Source of the DNA: Pseudorhodoferax soli
Lineage (GTDB): Bacteria > Pseudomonadota > Gammaproteobacteria > Burkholderiales > Burkholderiaceae_C
DNA: 64,000 nt
Assembly (NCBI RefSeq): GCF_003337555.1
Contig: NZ_QPJK01000008.1
Coordinates: 1-64,000, forward strand
Reading direction: 5' to 3'
Both the position numbers and the translations under genes were made by a program. This document shows, in pieces, positions 1-7,807 of the stretch; position 1 is the first letter of the stretch, and each line of letters opens with the position of its first letter. Below the pieces are notes generated by a model. That model did no database searches, had not been told where the DNA came from, and saw only the letters and a program-made list of their open reading frames with translations.

Positions 1-55
1 CACGCACTTCCGGGGAAAATTTGTTCGCGTTGTTCTTGCTCATGGCTCCATTCTC

Positions 56-1270
56 TCAAGAGTTGGAGCCTCCGCGAAACCCGGGGCGGTTCACTGGTGC
101 ACGAATGCGCCGCCATGATTGTTCCGCCGACTCGATCAGCTTGAATGCAAGACCAAGGAAGGTCGGACGCGAGACGCAATTGCGCGTGCGGGTTGTTCGA
201 TGTCTAACGGTGGCAAAGGTCGACTCAATGGGATTGGTCGTTCGCAAATGCTGCCAGTGTTCGGCAGGGAAGTCATAGAAGGCAAGCAGTTCATCGCAGT
301 CTTTCGTGAGTTTTTCCGTCGCCTTTGGATACCTGGCCGAATAAGTGTCAGTAAAGCGATTAAAGGCCGCGAGCGCCTCTTCGCGCGTGGCGGCTTGCCA
401 GATCTCCTGCAAGCCGGCTTTAGCCCGCCCGTGCTGTGATTTGGGCAAGGCGTTGAGAATGTTTCCGGTCTTATGGAACCAGCAGCGCTGGTGCCGGGTC
501 TTTGGAAACACTTCGGCCAATGCCGCCCACAGACCCATCGCCCCGTCGCCGCTCGCGAGAAGCGGACCACTTTGTAGGCCTCGCGCTTTAAGATCCAGCA
601 AGAGCTCGCACCAGGCGTCTTTCGACTCGCGGAACCCGTCGCCGATCGCCACGCGTTCTTTTGTTCCGTCCGGCTTCACGCCGATGATGACCAACAGGCA
701 CTGACCATCCGAATCGTCGCTGCGCAGCCCTGTGTGGATGCCGTCGGCCCACCAGTAGACCCAGCGAGCGGTTGACAGATCACGTTGATTCCACAAGGCG
801 TGCTCATCGGCCCACTGAGCCTTCAGACGGCTGACCACGTTCGGCGAAAGGCCTTTGGCCTCTTCACCCAGCAGCACGCTCAGCGCCTCGCTCATGTCGC
901 CGGTCGAGACGCCACGTAGATACAGCCAGGGCAACGCCGCCGACACGCGGGGGGATTTCCGAATATAGGGCGGCACGATGTTCGAATTGAACTTCACGCC
1001 CGAGCCTGAGCGATCGCGAACCTTCGGCACCTTCACGGTGACCGGACCGATCGCTGTCACGACCTCGCGCTCTGGCAGGTAGCCATTGCGAATCACAGTT
1101 CGTCTTCCATCAAGGGTCTTCACGTTGTCGTATCTTTCCAGCAATGCCGCCAGTTCTGCCTCAATCGCTTGCTGGACAATCTGCCGCGCGCCCTGTTGGA
1201 TCAAATCGTCAAGCCCGCTGGGCCGTGCTTCCGATTTACCTGCGCTCGTTTCTTCTGTAACCTTCTTCAT
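56..1270 (-). CDS. IS256-family (Mutator-type) transposase
   Basis: A 404-residue DDE transposase of the IS256 family, the usual length for the group. The catalytic core is visible as WADGIH near residue 175, GDGAMG near residue 240, and the family C/D(2)H signature RCWFHK a little further on. ATG start at 1270, directly followed by a charged N-terminus. No matching terminal inverted repeats could be fixed on the two sides, so the element's exact ends are unknown and its left end may lie outside the window. It abuts a degenerate multicopper oxidase fragment, which suggests that it or an associated rearrangement destroyed that gene. Confidence 0.93.
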   Translation of the reverse strand: MKKVTEETSAGKSEARPSGLDDLIQQGARQIVQQAIEAELAALLERYDNVKTLDGRRTVIRNGYLPEREVVTAIGPVTVKVPKVRDRSGSGVKFNSNIVPPYIRKSPRVSAALPWLYLRGVSTGDMSEALSVLLGEEAKGLSPNVVSRLKAQWADEHALWNQRDLSTARWVYWWADGIHTGLRSDDSDGQCLLVIIGVKPDGTKERVAIGDGFRESKDAWCELLLDLKARGLQSGPLLASGDGAMGLWAALAEVFPKTRHQRCWFHKTGNILNALPKSQHGRAKAGLQEIWQAATREEALAAFNRFTDTYSARYPKATEKLTKDCDELLAFYDFPAEHWQHLRTTNPIESTFATVRHRTTRTRNCVSRPTFLGLAFKLIESAEQSWRRIRAPVNRPGFRGGSNS

Positions 1271-1324
1271 TGGTGGTGGATCTCGGTTTGGCTGGTTGTT
1301 ACTCTAGACAAGCAACATTCTCAG

Positions 1325-1440
1325 CTAAACCGCCACCGCCTTCAAATCCCTGCCTCACCCCGAACACCACTTTCGACCTTAACTCAAGTGGACACCATGG
1401 ATGTGGAACCGATGTTCCATCATCTCACCCGTTGAACATT
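1325..1440 (-). pseudogene. Degenerate scrap of a multicopper oxidase C-terminus
   Basis: Read on the minus strand, 1381-1430 encodes a near copy of the HFHIHG copper-ligand region of the intact multicopper oxidase at 2234-3703; the matching stretch there is 2421-2470. A run of 22 bases is identical, and single-base differences and small gaps surround it. Downstream similarity continues weakly to about 1330 but contains stop codons and no open frame. This is a remnant, not a gene. It lies between the DsrE-like gene and the IS256 transposase, so a second oxidase copy once stood here or the region was duplicated. Confidence 0.7.
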
Positions 1441-1443
1441 GAC

Positions 1444-2148
1444 TCAGCCGCCGGAGTAGACGTAGGAGAGACCCTTTTCCTGCGCGCGACTCAGCGCCAC
1501 CACCGCCGCCGGCACCACCTGCGCGCCCGGGAGCAGCGCAGCTAGAATGTCCGCCCGAACTGCCTCCGGGGTGCCGAACCCTGCGTGCGCCAGCTTGCCG
1601 ACCAGACCGTTTAGGGAGTTGTTGCAGAGCAGGAATATCACGCCGCGCTCCTGCAATGCCTCGACCGAGGCGTCCGCGGGCACTATACCGCCCTCCTCGC
1701 GGGAAGCGAAGACGTTGCGGCGAGCTGCCGTTCCGGTGCGAGGGTCCTTAACATCGAAGCGCTCTCCCAGGCCGAATTTTTCCCATACTCGGTCCTGGAA
1801 AAATAAAGAGAGAGCACTGCCGTGGGCGGCAATGGCCACGTCGACCTCGCTGCTCTCCAAGTCGTAGACATCCCGGTATACATCAAGGAAATTCCGCGCT
1901 TGCTTCAACGCTGCCCCACCGTGGAGCGCGGGCGCTTCGAAGATCTGGCCATGCTGCCCATCCAAACCATCCAGCCAAGTGTCCTGAGAAAGCGCGTTAC
2001 TCACTTGAGCAGGTCGGCTCTTGGCGGACGCTGTAGTGGCCCTGGTGGCCACACCGATAGTGAGCACGCCCGCCATGGTCGCGCCCAAGTTAGAGAGAAA
2101 GCCCCGACGCGGCAGCGTGGCAGGAGTCAAAGGATGATTTCGATGCAT
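1444..2148 (-). CDS. Tat-exported DsrE-like protein
   Basis: 234 residues. The N-terminus carries a twin-arginine signal (LPRRGFL) and a hydrophobic stretch ending near an AxA-type site, so a folded periplasmic protein is likely. The C-terminal half has DsrE/YchN-fold hallmarks: AAHGSALSLFF, a single cysteine in LLCNNSL, then the DILAALLPGA...VVPA and AQEKGLSYVYS ending typical of the family. DsrE-fold proteins carry or transfer sulfane sulfur on such a cysteine; the substrate here is unknown. It is one of four DsrE-like proteins in the window and lies just downstream of the multicopper oxidase on the same strand. Confidence 0.7.
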   Translation of the reverse strand: MHRNHPLTPATLPRRGFLSNLGATMAGVLTIGVATRATTASAKSRPAQVSNALSQDTWLDGLDGQHGQIFEAPALHGGAALKQARNFLDVYRDVYDLESSEVDVAIAAHGSALSLFFQDRVWEKFGLGERFDVKDPRTGTAARRNVFASREEGGIVPADASVEALQERGVIFLLCNNSLNGLVGKLAHAGFGTPEAVRADILAALLPGAQVVPAAVVALSRAQEKGLSYVYSGG

Positions 2149-2233
2149 AAGCTATTCCTAATACGTTGTTAACCCTAAATTGGACCGCACCTTCGGAATC
2201 CCGTCTGTGTAGGAATCCGCTAGGTGGAAAGTA

Positions 2234-3703
2234 TCAACGGACAGCGAACTGGCCCATCATTCCGTTGTCCTCATGTTCAAGGATATGGCAGTGGTACATA
2301 AAAGGTGCTGTCACCGCGGGCTGTGAAAACCGCACAAGAAGCTCGACAGGCTCCTGAACTACGACCGTGTCCCTAAGGCCTTGATCTCGAATACCTGGGG
2401 CTGAGCCATTTCGACTCAGAACCTCAAAGTGGACACCATGGATGTGGAACGGATGTGCCATCATCTCTCCGGAGACCTCCCAAATCTCTGTATCTCCAAG
2501 ACTGACATTCTCATCAATTCGACCCATGTTGAACGAATGGCCATTGATGCCTAACATTCCAGTGCCGCGGCCCATCATCATGCCTCCCATGCCCATGCCC
2601 ATGGTCATTACAAAGCGCCGTCGTCGAACAGCCATCGACACATCCAGACGCTCATGAGCCACGAGCTTGTCTGGCACCCTGGCGACGGGCATATCCGCGC
2701 CGTGGGGCTCGAACCTGACGAGAAGATCCCGCCCGGCACCCACTTGGTTGGAGGCGCGCGCCATCATTCCCATCATCATCGGGAGACTGCTATCCGGCCC
2801 TGTTTCCAGGGTGACGGGCCGACCATCCGAAAAATCGACGAGAATTTCAGCCCGTTCGCCCGGCGCAAGAGTCAAGGAGCGGCGCTCGACTGGGCTTTCA
2901 AGTAAGCCCCCTTCCGAAGCGATCCAGTGAAAGGATCGATCATCGGCAAACGCAAGATCGAAGTTCCTGGCGTTGGCACCGTTCACTAGGCGTAGACGAA
3001 CCAGTCCGCGAGGCACCCTGGCCACCGGATTGACAGTTCCGTTGACCGTTAGGGTGTCGCCTCGTCGCCCATGCATAATCGACATCATCCCTTGAGGTAG
3101 GACGAGCGAACCGTCTTGGAACTGACGGTCCTGCAGTATCAAAGGCAGGTCGTCGACACCGTACTCTGACGGTAGCCCGAGCGCCTTTTCCTCGTCATCG
3201 GTGACGATCAGAAGGCCTGCCAGCCCAGCATACACCTGCTCTGCTGTGTGGCCATGAATGTGCGAGTGGTACCAAAGCGTCGCAGCCGGTTGACGGATGG
3301 GGAGCACCGGTCGCCATGTGGCCGTCGGGCGTATGATCTGATGAGGACCACCATCAAGCTCTCCAGGTATAAGCAGACCGTGCCAGTGGACACTCGTATC
3401 TTCCCCAAGCGAATTGGTGACAGCGATCTCTACGTCGTCGCCGCGATGAACACGCAATGTCGGACCAAGATAGCTGCCGTTGTAGCCGAGCGTGACACTT
3501 TGGCGCTCTGGGAAAAAGGAGGTTCGGCCAACCTGTGCTTTCAGTGCAAGTGACTGCCCATGACTACGAGCATCGATCAATTCGGGAATCTGTAAGTCTC
3601 TCGACTCCGCGGCCGATGCTGATCGCCATAACACCGTAGCAGCTGAGAGCGAACCTCCCGCCAGGGCAGCGCCAATCAAGAAAGAGCGGCGTGTAAATTT
3701 CAT
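2234..3703 (-). CDS. Tat-exported multicopper oxidase (CueO/CopA type)
   Basis: 489 residues from the ATG at 3703, preferred over the upstream in-frame start because GAGGAAA sits just ahead and the protein then begins MKFTRRSFLIG, a twin-arginine signal. Four copper-ligand blocks are visible: HWHG, WYHSHIHGHT, HPFHIHGVHF and HCHILEHEDNGMM. A methionine-rich stretch (MTMGMGMGGMMMGRG) before the third block is typical of periplasmic Cu(I) oxidases, which convert Cu(I) to the less toxic Cu(II). Neighbours are a Met-rich membrane protein upstream and a DsrE-like gene downstream. A decayed C-terminal copy lies at 1325-1440. Confidence 0.93.
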   Translation of the reverse strand: MKFTRRSFLIGAALAGGSLSAATVLWRSASAAESRDLQIPELIDARSHGQSLALKAQVGRTSFFPERQSVTLGYNGSYLGPTLRVHRGDDVEIAVTNSLGEDTSVHWHGLLIPGELDGGPHQIIRPTATWRPVLPIRQPAATLWYHSHIHGHTAEQVYAGLAGLLIVTDDEEKALGLPSEYGVDDLPLILQDRQFQDGSLVLPQGMMSIMHGRRGDTLTVNGTVNPVARVPRGLVRLRLVNGANARNFDLAFADDRSFHWIASEGGLLESPVERRSLTLAPGERAEILVDFSDGRPVTLETGPDSSLPMMMGMMARASNQVGAGRDLLVRFEPHGADMPVARVPDKLVAHERLDVSMAVRRRRFVMTMGMGMGGMMMGRGTGMLGINGHSFNMGRIDENVSLGDTEIWEVSGEMMAHPFHIHGVHFEVLSRNGSAPGIRDQGLRDTVVVQEPVELLVRFSQPAVTAPFMYHCHILEHEDNGMMGQFAVR

Positions 3704-3863
3704 CAGCTGTATTTCCTCGACTTGCAATGACTCCCCATGCCTATGCCTCTACCGCCAAACCACCCGATGGGAGCGACGGTCGTCGCCATCAGGCCAAACC
3801 GCTCCTGTATTCTTATCGAACAGTTAAGCCAGCCCACGAAAAGGTTCGCGGCAATCGCCTCTG

Positions 3864-4130
3864 TCAATTCTCTTGCCCTTTGAGGAGAAACTGGATAAAC
3901 AGAACGATGAAAGTCAGGATACCCCCGAAAAACAGAAACATTGACATCGGCCCTAGCATCATCATCCATCCCATCTCATGCCACATCGCGGCCATGGAGG
4001 GTCTGCCGCTGGTAACGAACTGCAGCATCGAAGAGGACTGCGATCCATAGTTGTGAAGCAGGACCATGATTGCGAAGCTCAAAATCAATGCTATAGCAGC
4101 GGTAATAGACAACTTTGAATTTTTGGTCAT
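3864..4130 (-). CDS. Small Met-rich membrane protein next to the multicopper oxidase
   Basis: 88 residues from the ATG at 4130, chosen because GGGGA precedes it and the protein then opens MTKNSKLS followed by a membrane segment. Two transmembrane segments flank a loop containing MAAMWHEMGWMMMLGPMSM, rich in methionine and with one histidine, suited to binding copper. It lies upstream of the multicopper oxidase on the same strand, separated by about 160 bp. Role in copper handling is inferred from composition and position only; no named family is recognised. Confidence 0.65.
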   Translation of the reverse strand: MTKNSKLSITAAIALILSFAIMVLLHNYGSQSSSMLQFVTSGRPSMAAMWHEMGWMMMLGPMSMFLFFGGILTFIVLFIQFLLKGQEN

Positions 4131-4273
4131 AGCAATCCCCATAAGAATAAAAACTATTTCGTTCATCCCCGGTGTGTGCATAGATAGGGACTGATTAAAT
4201 GGCCACTCTTCGCGCAATGAGGCGATCTTTTCCAAAGATAATTATTGAAGGATTTCGCGATAGCTGCAACTGA

Positions 4274-4306
4274 GTTAATCTTCTTTCCATTGAAAGAAAA
4301 ACTTTA
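4274..4306 (+). promoter_or_regulatory. Imperfect palindrome just upstream of the broken LysR gene
   Basis: An imperfect inverted repeat whose right arm, GAAAGAAAAACTTTAT, ends four bases before the ATG at 4311. The core AGAAAAACTTTAT is identical to the right arm of the perfect palindrome ahead of the intact LysR gene at 33638. This supports a shared, probably autoregulatory, operator inherited with the gene. Confidence 0.45.
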
Positions 4307-4310
4307 TCGC

Positions 4311-4558
4311 ATGAAACGTCCTGCCTATTTAAATGCCTTGCGCGCTTTCGAAGCCAGCGCAAGACACCACAGCTTCTCTGTAGCTGCGTCGGAGCTGAAT
4401 GTGACGCCTGCCGCAGTCGGGCAACTCGTGCGCAGCCTTGAAGACTGGCTCGGCTACCAGTTGTTTCATCGAAGTACGGGGGGCGATCGCGGCTTGTCGC
4501 GACCGCTCGTGCGCAGCAGGCGCTGCCTGATCTCCGTGCTGGGTTTGACAGGTTAAAT
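4311..4558 (+). pseudogene. LysR/GcvA-like regulator, frameshifted and cut by an IS
   Basis: The first 60 residues form a LysR winged-helix domain (LNALRAFEASARHHSFS...TPAAVGQLVRSLEDWLG) closely related to the intact regulator at 33638-34573. Near 4490 the frame breaks: reading on in the frame that starts at 4490 gives RLVATARAQQALPDLRAG, the expected linker-helix sequence, so one indel separates the two parts. At 4559 the IS5-family element begins, and no substrate-binding domain could be found on its far side. The gene is therefore dead, with its 3' half lost. Confidence 0.85.
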
Positions 4559-5389
4559 CTAGGGCGTGTTAACACTAATTGAATTCATGCCTCAATACGG
4601 CGACACCGCTGCGCATGCAGATCACGCCCGAGCAATTCGCCGTATCGAACGCTGCCTGCCCCTGCAGCGCGGCAACGTCGGCATGACCAACTTGCAAGTG
4701 ATCAATGCGATGCTGTACGTCGCAGAGCACGGCTGCAAGTGGCGCGGTCTACCCAAGCGCTTCGGCAACTGGCACACAATCTATACGCGCATGCGCCGCT
4801 GGGCCAAGGCCGGCGTGCTGGACAAGATGTTCGAGGAACTGCAGCGCGAGCAGATTATGCGAGTCAAGATCGAAGCTGTCTCGCTGGACAGCACCAGCGT
4901 GAAGGTGCATCCCGATGGCACCGGTGCGCTAAAAAAACGGACCGCAGTCCATCGGCAAGTCCCCCGGCGGATGGAACACCAAGATTCATATGGTTGCCGC
5001 GGATGCTCGAACGGCCGTCACGTTCTGCCTGTCACCGGGTCAAGCTCACGATGGCCCGCAAGGCAGGCGCCTGCTTGAAAGCCTGGGGCCGACCAGCCGG
5101 CCGGTTCATCTTCTGATGTATATGGCCTACGAAGGCAACGAGACGCGGCAACTGGCGCTGGATCTCGGGTTCATCCCTGTCGTGCCGCCCAGCGAGAGAC
5201 GGGTCGATCCATGGGAGTATGACCGTGAGATGTGCAAGCACCGCAACGAGGTCGAGCGCCTGTTCCGTCGCCTGAAAGGCTTCCGCCGCATCTTCTCTCG
5301 ATTCGAGAAGCTCGACATGATGTTCTTGGCGTTTCTTTGCTTCGTGCTGGTCGTCGATGGCCTGCGCGGTTTGTGTTAACAGGCCCTAG
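4559..5389 (+). mobile_element. IS5-family (IS427-like) insertion sequence
   Basis: An 831-bp element bounded by inverted repeats: CTAGGGCGTGTTAACAC at 4559-4575, and its reverse complement with one mismatch at 5373-5389. CTAG is present at both ends, consistent with insertion at a CTAG/TA target, as is common in the IS427 group. It carries a transposase in two frames and lies inside a LysR gene. Confidence 0.88.
4587..5379 (+). CDS. IS5-family transposase, split over two frames at an A7 run
   Basis: The first part (ATG 4587, to 4937) has the DUF4096-type N-terminal domain (MPQYGD...NAMLYVAEHGCKWRGLPKRFGNWHTIYTRMRRW) and the first catalytic region (VSLDSTSVKVHPDG). The rest, GPQSIGKSPGGWNTKIHMVAADA through HRNEVERLFRRLKGFRRIFSR to the TAA at 5379, is in another frame. 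The change falls at seven A residues, 4931-4937. With six A's the two would join as ALKNGPQS, so this is either a slippery site for programmed frameshifting or an inactivating one-base insertion. The sequence alone does not decide. Confidence 0.85.
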
Positions 5390-5450
5390 TGGATAGCGCA
5401 GCGGTGTTAGAGGGGGCCTAACTTCGCGCTGGAACCTATGGCCGGGGTTG

Positions 5451-6116
5451 TTACCCCGGCCATGGGGGGTGCCCACTATGCAGCCCCGTCCTGACAACTT
5501 GCAGCGCTCTATGCTCGAACCGGTCCACAACTGAACTGGTTTCTTCCTGGGGGCGCTGCAAATGCGTCACGATCTCGTAGGGGCCATCAATGAGCGGCCG
5601 CATCGTGATCCCCCATCTATGGGCATGCGCGATGCGCGATTGCGCGGACACTCCGACGCCATAGCCCGCTGCAACCCATAGCGCCATCATCTCGAAGGAA
5701 GCCACCCGTTGGAGGTTCTCCTGGCCCACTGGCATGAGGGAAGCCAGCCTCTCATCCAGCAGAGGGCAGGCCTCTGCCTGCCAGCGATAGACGGGACAGT
5801 CCCGAAGGTCGGCGATGGCGAGCTTCTCCTGGTCGAATAAGTGGAACCGTGTCGGCATGGCGACAGCCATGGTCTCCGTCCACAAGGGCTGCGTTTTGAG
5901 CACCGGGCCGCTATGCCCCTGAAGCGACATCCCGACGTCATAGCGGCCTTCAAGAAGCCCCTCAAGCAGGACGTCACCTGCAACCTCGAAAACCGTGAGG
6001 GTGACGCCCGGCTCCTCTGCGCGTTGACGCGCGAGAAGCGCCGAGAGTTGAGATGACGGTACGCCCGGTGCTACCGCAAGCCTAAGACGGGGGGACGGGC
6101 TGGTGGCATCGTGCAT
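5451..6116 (-). CDS. Stand-alone LysR-type substrate-binding domain protein
   Basis: 221 residues from the ATG at 6116; a TTG at 6143 would add nine. The whole protein corresponds to the effector-binding half of LysR regulators (RLRLAVAPGVPSSQLSALLAR at the start, MMALWVAAGYGVGVSAQSRI near residue 170). There is no N-terminal winged helix, so it should not bind DNA in the usual LysR way. It resembles the C-terminal domain of the complete LysR at 6520-7410. It is divergent from an XRE regulator, with shared upstream DNA, so the two may act together, one sensing a ligand and the other binding DNA. That partnership is inference. Confidence 0.75.
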   Translation of the reverse strand: MHDATSPSPRLRLAVAPGVPSSQLSALLARQRAEEPGVTLTVFEVAGDVLLEGLLEGRYDVGMSLQGHSGPVLKTQPLWTETMAVAMPTRFHLFDQEKLAIADLRDCPVYRWQAEACPLLDERLASLMPVGQENLQRVASFEMMALWVAAGYGVGVSAQSRIAHAHRWGITMRPLIDGPYEIVTHLQRPQEETSSVVDRFEHRALQVVRTGLHSGHPPWPG

Positions 6117-6170
6117 AAGAGCCCCAAGAAGAGAATTGATCAAGAAACCAATCCGACATGATACCCATGA

Positions 6171-6194
6171 GTTAAATTTAACGTGGTTAAATTC
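6171..6194. promoter_or_regulatory. Candidate XRE operator
   Basis: A perfect 12-bp palindrome GTTAAATTTAAC (6171-6182), with the half-site repeated as GTTAAATTC at 6186-6194, 15 bp on. It lies between the divergent LysR-domain gene and the XRE gene, 26 to 49 bp before the latter's start. Size and placement suit an XRE autoregulatory site. Confidence 0.5.
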
Positions 6195-6219
6195 TAGTGA
6201 CTGCTTGACGCTTCTGCCG

Positions 6220-6513
6220 ATGCAGAGGCGTACTGTTCAACGGGGGCGTCCCCCAGGCACAACCAGATATGAAGCTGAGCCAGCCCAGGCTTTTGGCAAG
6301 GCTGTGCGCGCGTTCCGCATGGATCAAGGCATCGCTCAGGAGGAACTGGCCGGGCTGGCTGGCATAGAGCGTTCGCACATGGGCAAGATCGAACGAGGAG
6401 AGCATTCGCCCTCCTTGGCCCTGATACTGAAAATCGCCACTGCGTTGAAGATGAGTGGGACTGATCTAATGGCCGCCACAGAGCGCAATATGGATTCCAC
6501 TGCCGAATCTTGA
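6220..6513 (+). CDS. XRE-family helix-turn-helix regulator
   Basis: 97 residues from the ATG at 6220. Residues about 25-80 form a classic Cro/C1-type helix-turn-helix: AFGKAVRAFRMDQGIAQEELA, then GIERSHMGKIERGEHSPSLALILKIATAL. There is no other domain, so it is probably a dimeric repressor acting on the palindromes just upstream. It is divergent from the stand-alone LysR ligand-binding domain and convergent with the complete LysR at 6520, whose stop lies only six bases away. Confidence 0.85.
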   Translation: MQRRTVQRGRPPGTTRYEAEPAQAFGKAVRAFRMDQGIAQEELAGLAGIERSHMGKIERGEHSPSLALILKIATALKMSGTDLMAATERNMDSTAES

Positions 6514-6519
6514 GCCTGG

Positions 6520-7410
6520 TTAGTTATCCAGCCGTTCGCGCAGGCGCGCGATAAGCCGCTCCAGAGAGGCCGACGAGGCGCTATTGTCGGGTCGAAGCAA
6601 GTAGGTCGTGAGAATTGCGGATTCAACAGCCAAGGGGCGTATTACGACATCAGTCCGCTGTGTGACTGGAATCCTGTTCGCGGCCATAAAGCCGACACCA
6701 TAACCGGCACCGACCAGCGTGAGCATCATGTCCAAAGAGGTTACATGCTCAACGATGTTTTTCTGGTGTTCCAGAGGTCCTAGAAGGCGCGCCAGTTCGC
6801 GACAATAACCCTCGCAGACTTGCGGATCGCACAAGACAAGCGGGTGACCGCCAAGTTCATGAAGTGGCACTTCCTTGTAAGCGAGTAGCGCGTGCCGTGC
6901 CGGTACGGCAATTACCAGCGGGTCTCGCCATATCGGTTCGGCAACGATGCCGTCGTTGACATCCGCGGTGTGCGCGAAGCCGATCATGAAATCGCCGGAT
7001 CGAAGCCCACGCATCTGTTCGGCCAAGGGTACTTCGGACAGGCGTATTTCGATCTCTGGTTCCTCGGCGCGGCAACGGGCCAGGAACGATGAAAGCCTAG
7101 GGTCGATTGCTCCATCAGACACCGCGATGCGCAGGCTACCCCGCAAACCCGCAGCGACAGCCTTGACGTTCTCTCGTGCTTGTTCGAGAACGGTGAAAAG
7201 CCTGCGAGAGTCTTGCAGGAAGGCAACTCCTGCGGCGGTCAGCCGCGTTCCTCTGCGATCACGATCAAAGAGTACGACCCCTAGTTCGTCTTCCAGCTCT
7301 TTGATCGCCCGAGACAAGGGCGGTTGTTCGATATGCAGACGCTCCGCGGCGTGCGTGAAATGCAGCTCGTCAGCCAAGACAACAAAGTAGCGAAGATGTC
7401 GCAGTTCCAT
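6520..7410 (-). CDS. LysR-family transcriptional regulator
   Basis: 296 residues, complete. The N-terminal winged helix (MELRHLRYFVVLADELHFTHAAERLHI...SRAIKELEDELG) is followed by a normal substrate-binding domain with the family's GAGYGVGFM loop near residue 230. It is related in its C-terminal half to the stand-alone domain at 5451-6116. It is the last gene of a minus-strand run that includes the DsrE-like gene 36 bp upstream, but whether it is co-transcribed or controls that run is not visible. Effector unknown. Confidence 0.9.
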   Translation of the reverse strand: MELRHLRYFVVLADELHFTHAAERLHIEQPPLSRAIKELEDELGVVLFDRDRRGTRLTAAGVAFLQDSRRLFTVLEQARENVKAVAAGLRGSLRIAVSDGAIDPRLSSFLARCRAEEPEIEIRLSEVPLAEQMRGLRSGDFMIGFAHTADVNDGIVAEPIWRDPLVIAVPARHALLAYKEVPLHELGGHPLVLCDPQVCEGYCRELARLLGPLEHQKNIVEHVTSLDMMLTLVGAGYGVGFMAANRIPVTQRTDVVIRPLAVESAILTTYLLRPDNSASSASLERLIARLRERLDN

Positions 7411-7446
7411 GTCCCCAGCCCTTTCTGCCGCCTGGGCAGCCGGTTG

Positions 7447-7770
7447 CTATGATCTGATATAGACCCATCCTGTCCGCTGCATGCGCGCGATTTCGATCAC
7501 GGCCGGGCCTGCCATCACTTGGAGCGGCGGCCGGTTCTCTCTGCCGATCCGGGTCAGCGTCGTCGGGCATACCCAGGTGTGGATGTCCGCGTCGGCATGC
7601 GCCTGATCGAGCGCCGCCTCGACAGCCTCTGCGTTGAGAACGATGCGCAGCTCGGCATCGGGCGCGTCGCGCAGAAGATTGACCGCATTCTTGCGTGCGC
7701 GCTCCAGTGCTGTCGGTGTCGGCGCATGCAGGATCACTTTCAATGCTTGGTTCTGGATGTCTTGGCTCAT
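7447..7770 (-). CDS. Small cytosolic DsrE-like protein
   Basis: 107 residues without a signal peptide. It has the DsrE-fold layout: KVILHAPTPTALERARKNAVNLL at the first strand-helix, NAEAVEAAL, one conserved cysteine in WVCPTTL, and the C-terminal IARMQRTGWVYIRS. These are the marks of sulfur-relay proteins that carry a persulfide on the cysteine. It follows the flavin disulfide reductase by 37 bp on the same strand, and the TauE-like exporter lies one gene further upstream, a context that fits handling of sulfur species. Confidence 0.72.
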   Translation of the reverse strand: MSQDIQNQALKVILHAPTPTALERARKNAVNLLRDAPDAELRIVLNAEAVEAALDQAHADADIHTWVCPTTLTRIGRENRPPLQVMAGPAVIEIARMQRTGWVYIRS

Positions 7771-7807
7771 GATGGTTCGGGCGTGATGGCGGAAAAAAGG
7801 AGTTCGT

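Noticed and set aside
1-55. Left terminal inverted repeat of the IS256 element
   Set aside because: Bases 12-30 resemble the right-hand region near 1310-1340 only over a few positions; not enough to call an end.
5390-5450. Remaining half of the interrupted LysR gene on the far side of the IS
   Set aside because: No LysR-like frame continues after 5389. The LysR domain at 5451-6116 is on the other strand, so it cannot be the lost part.
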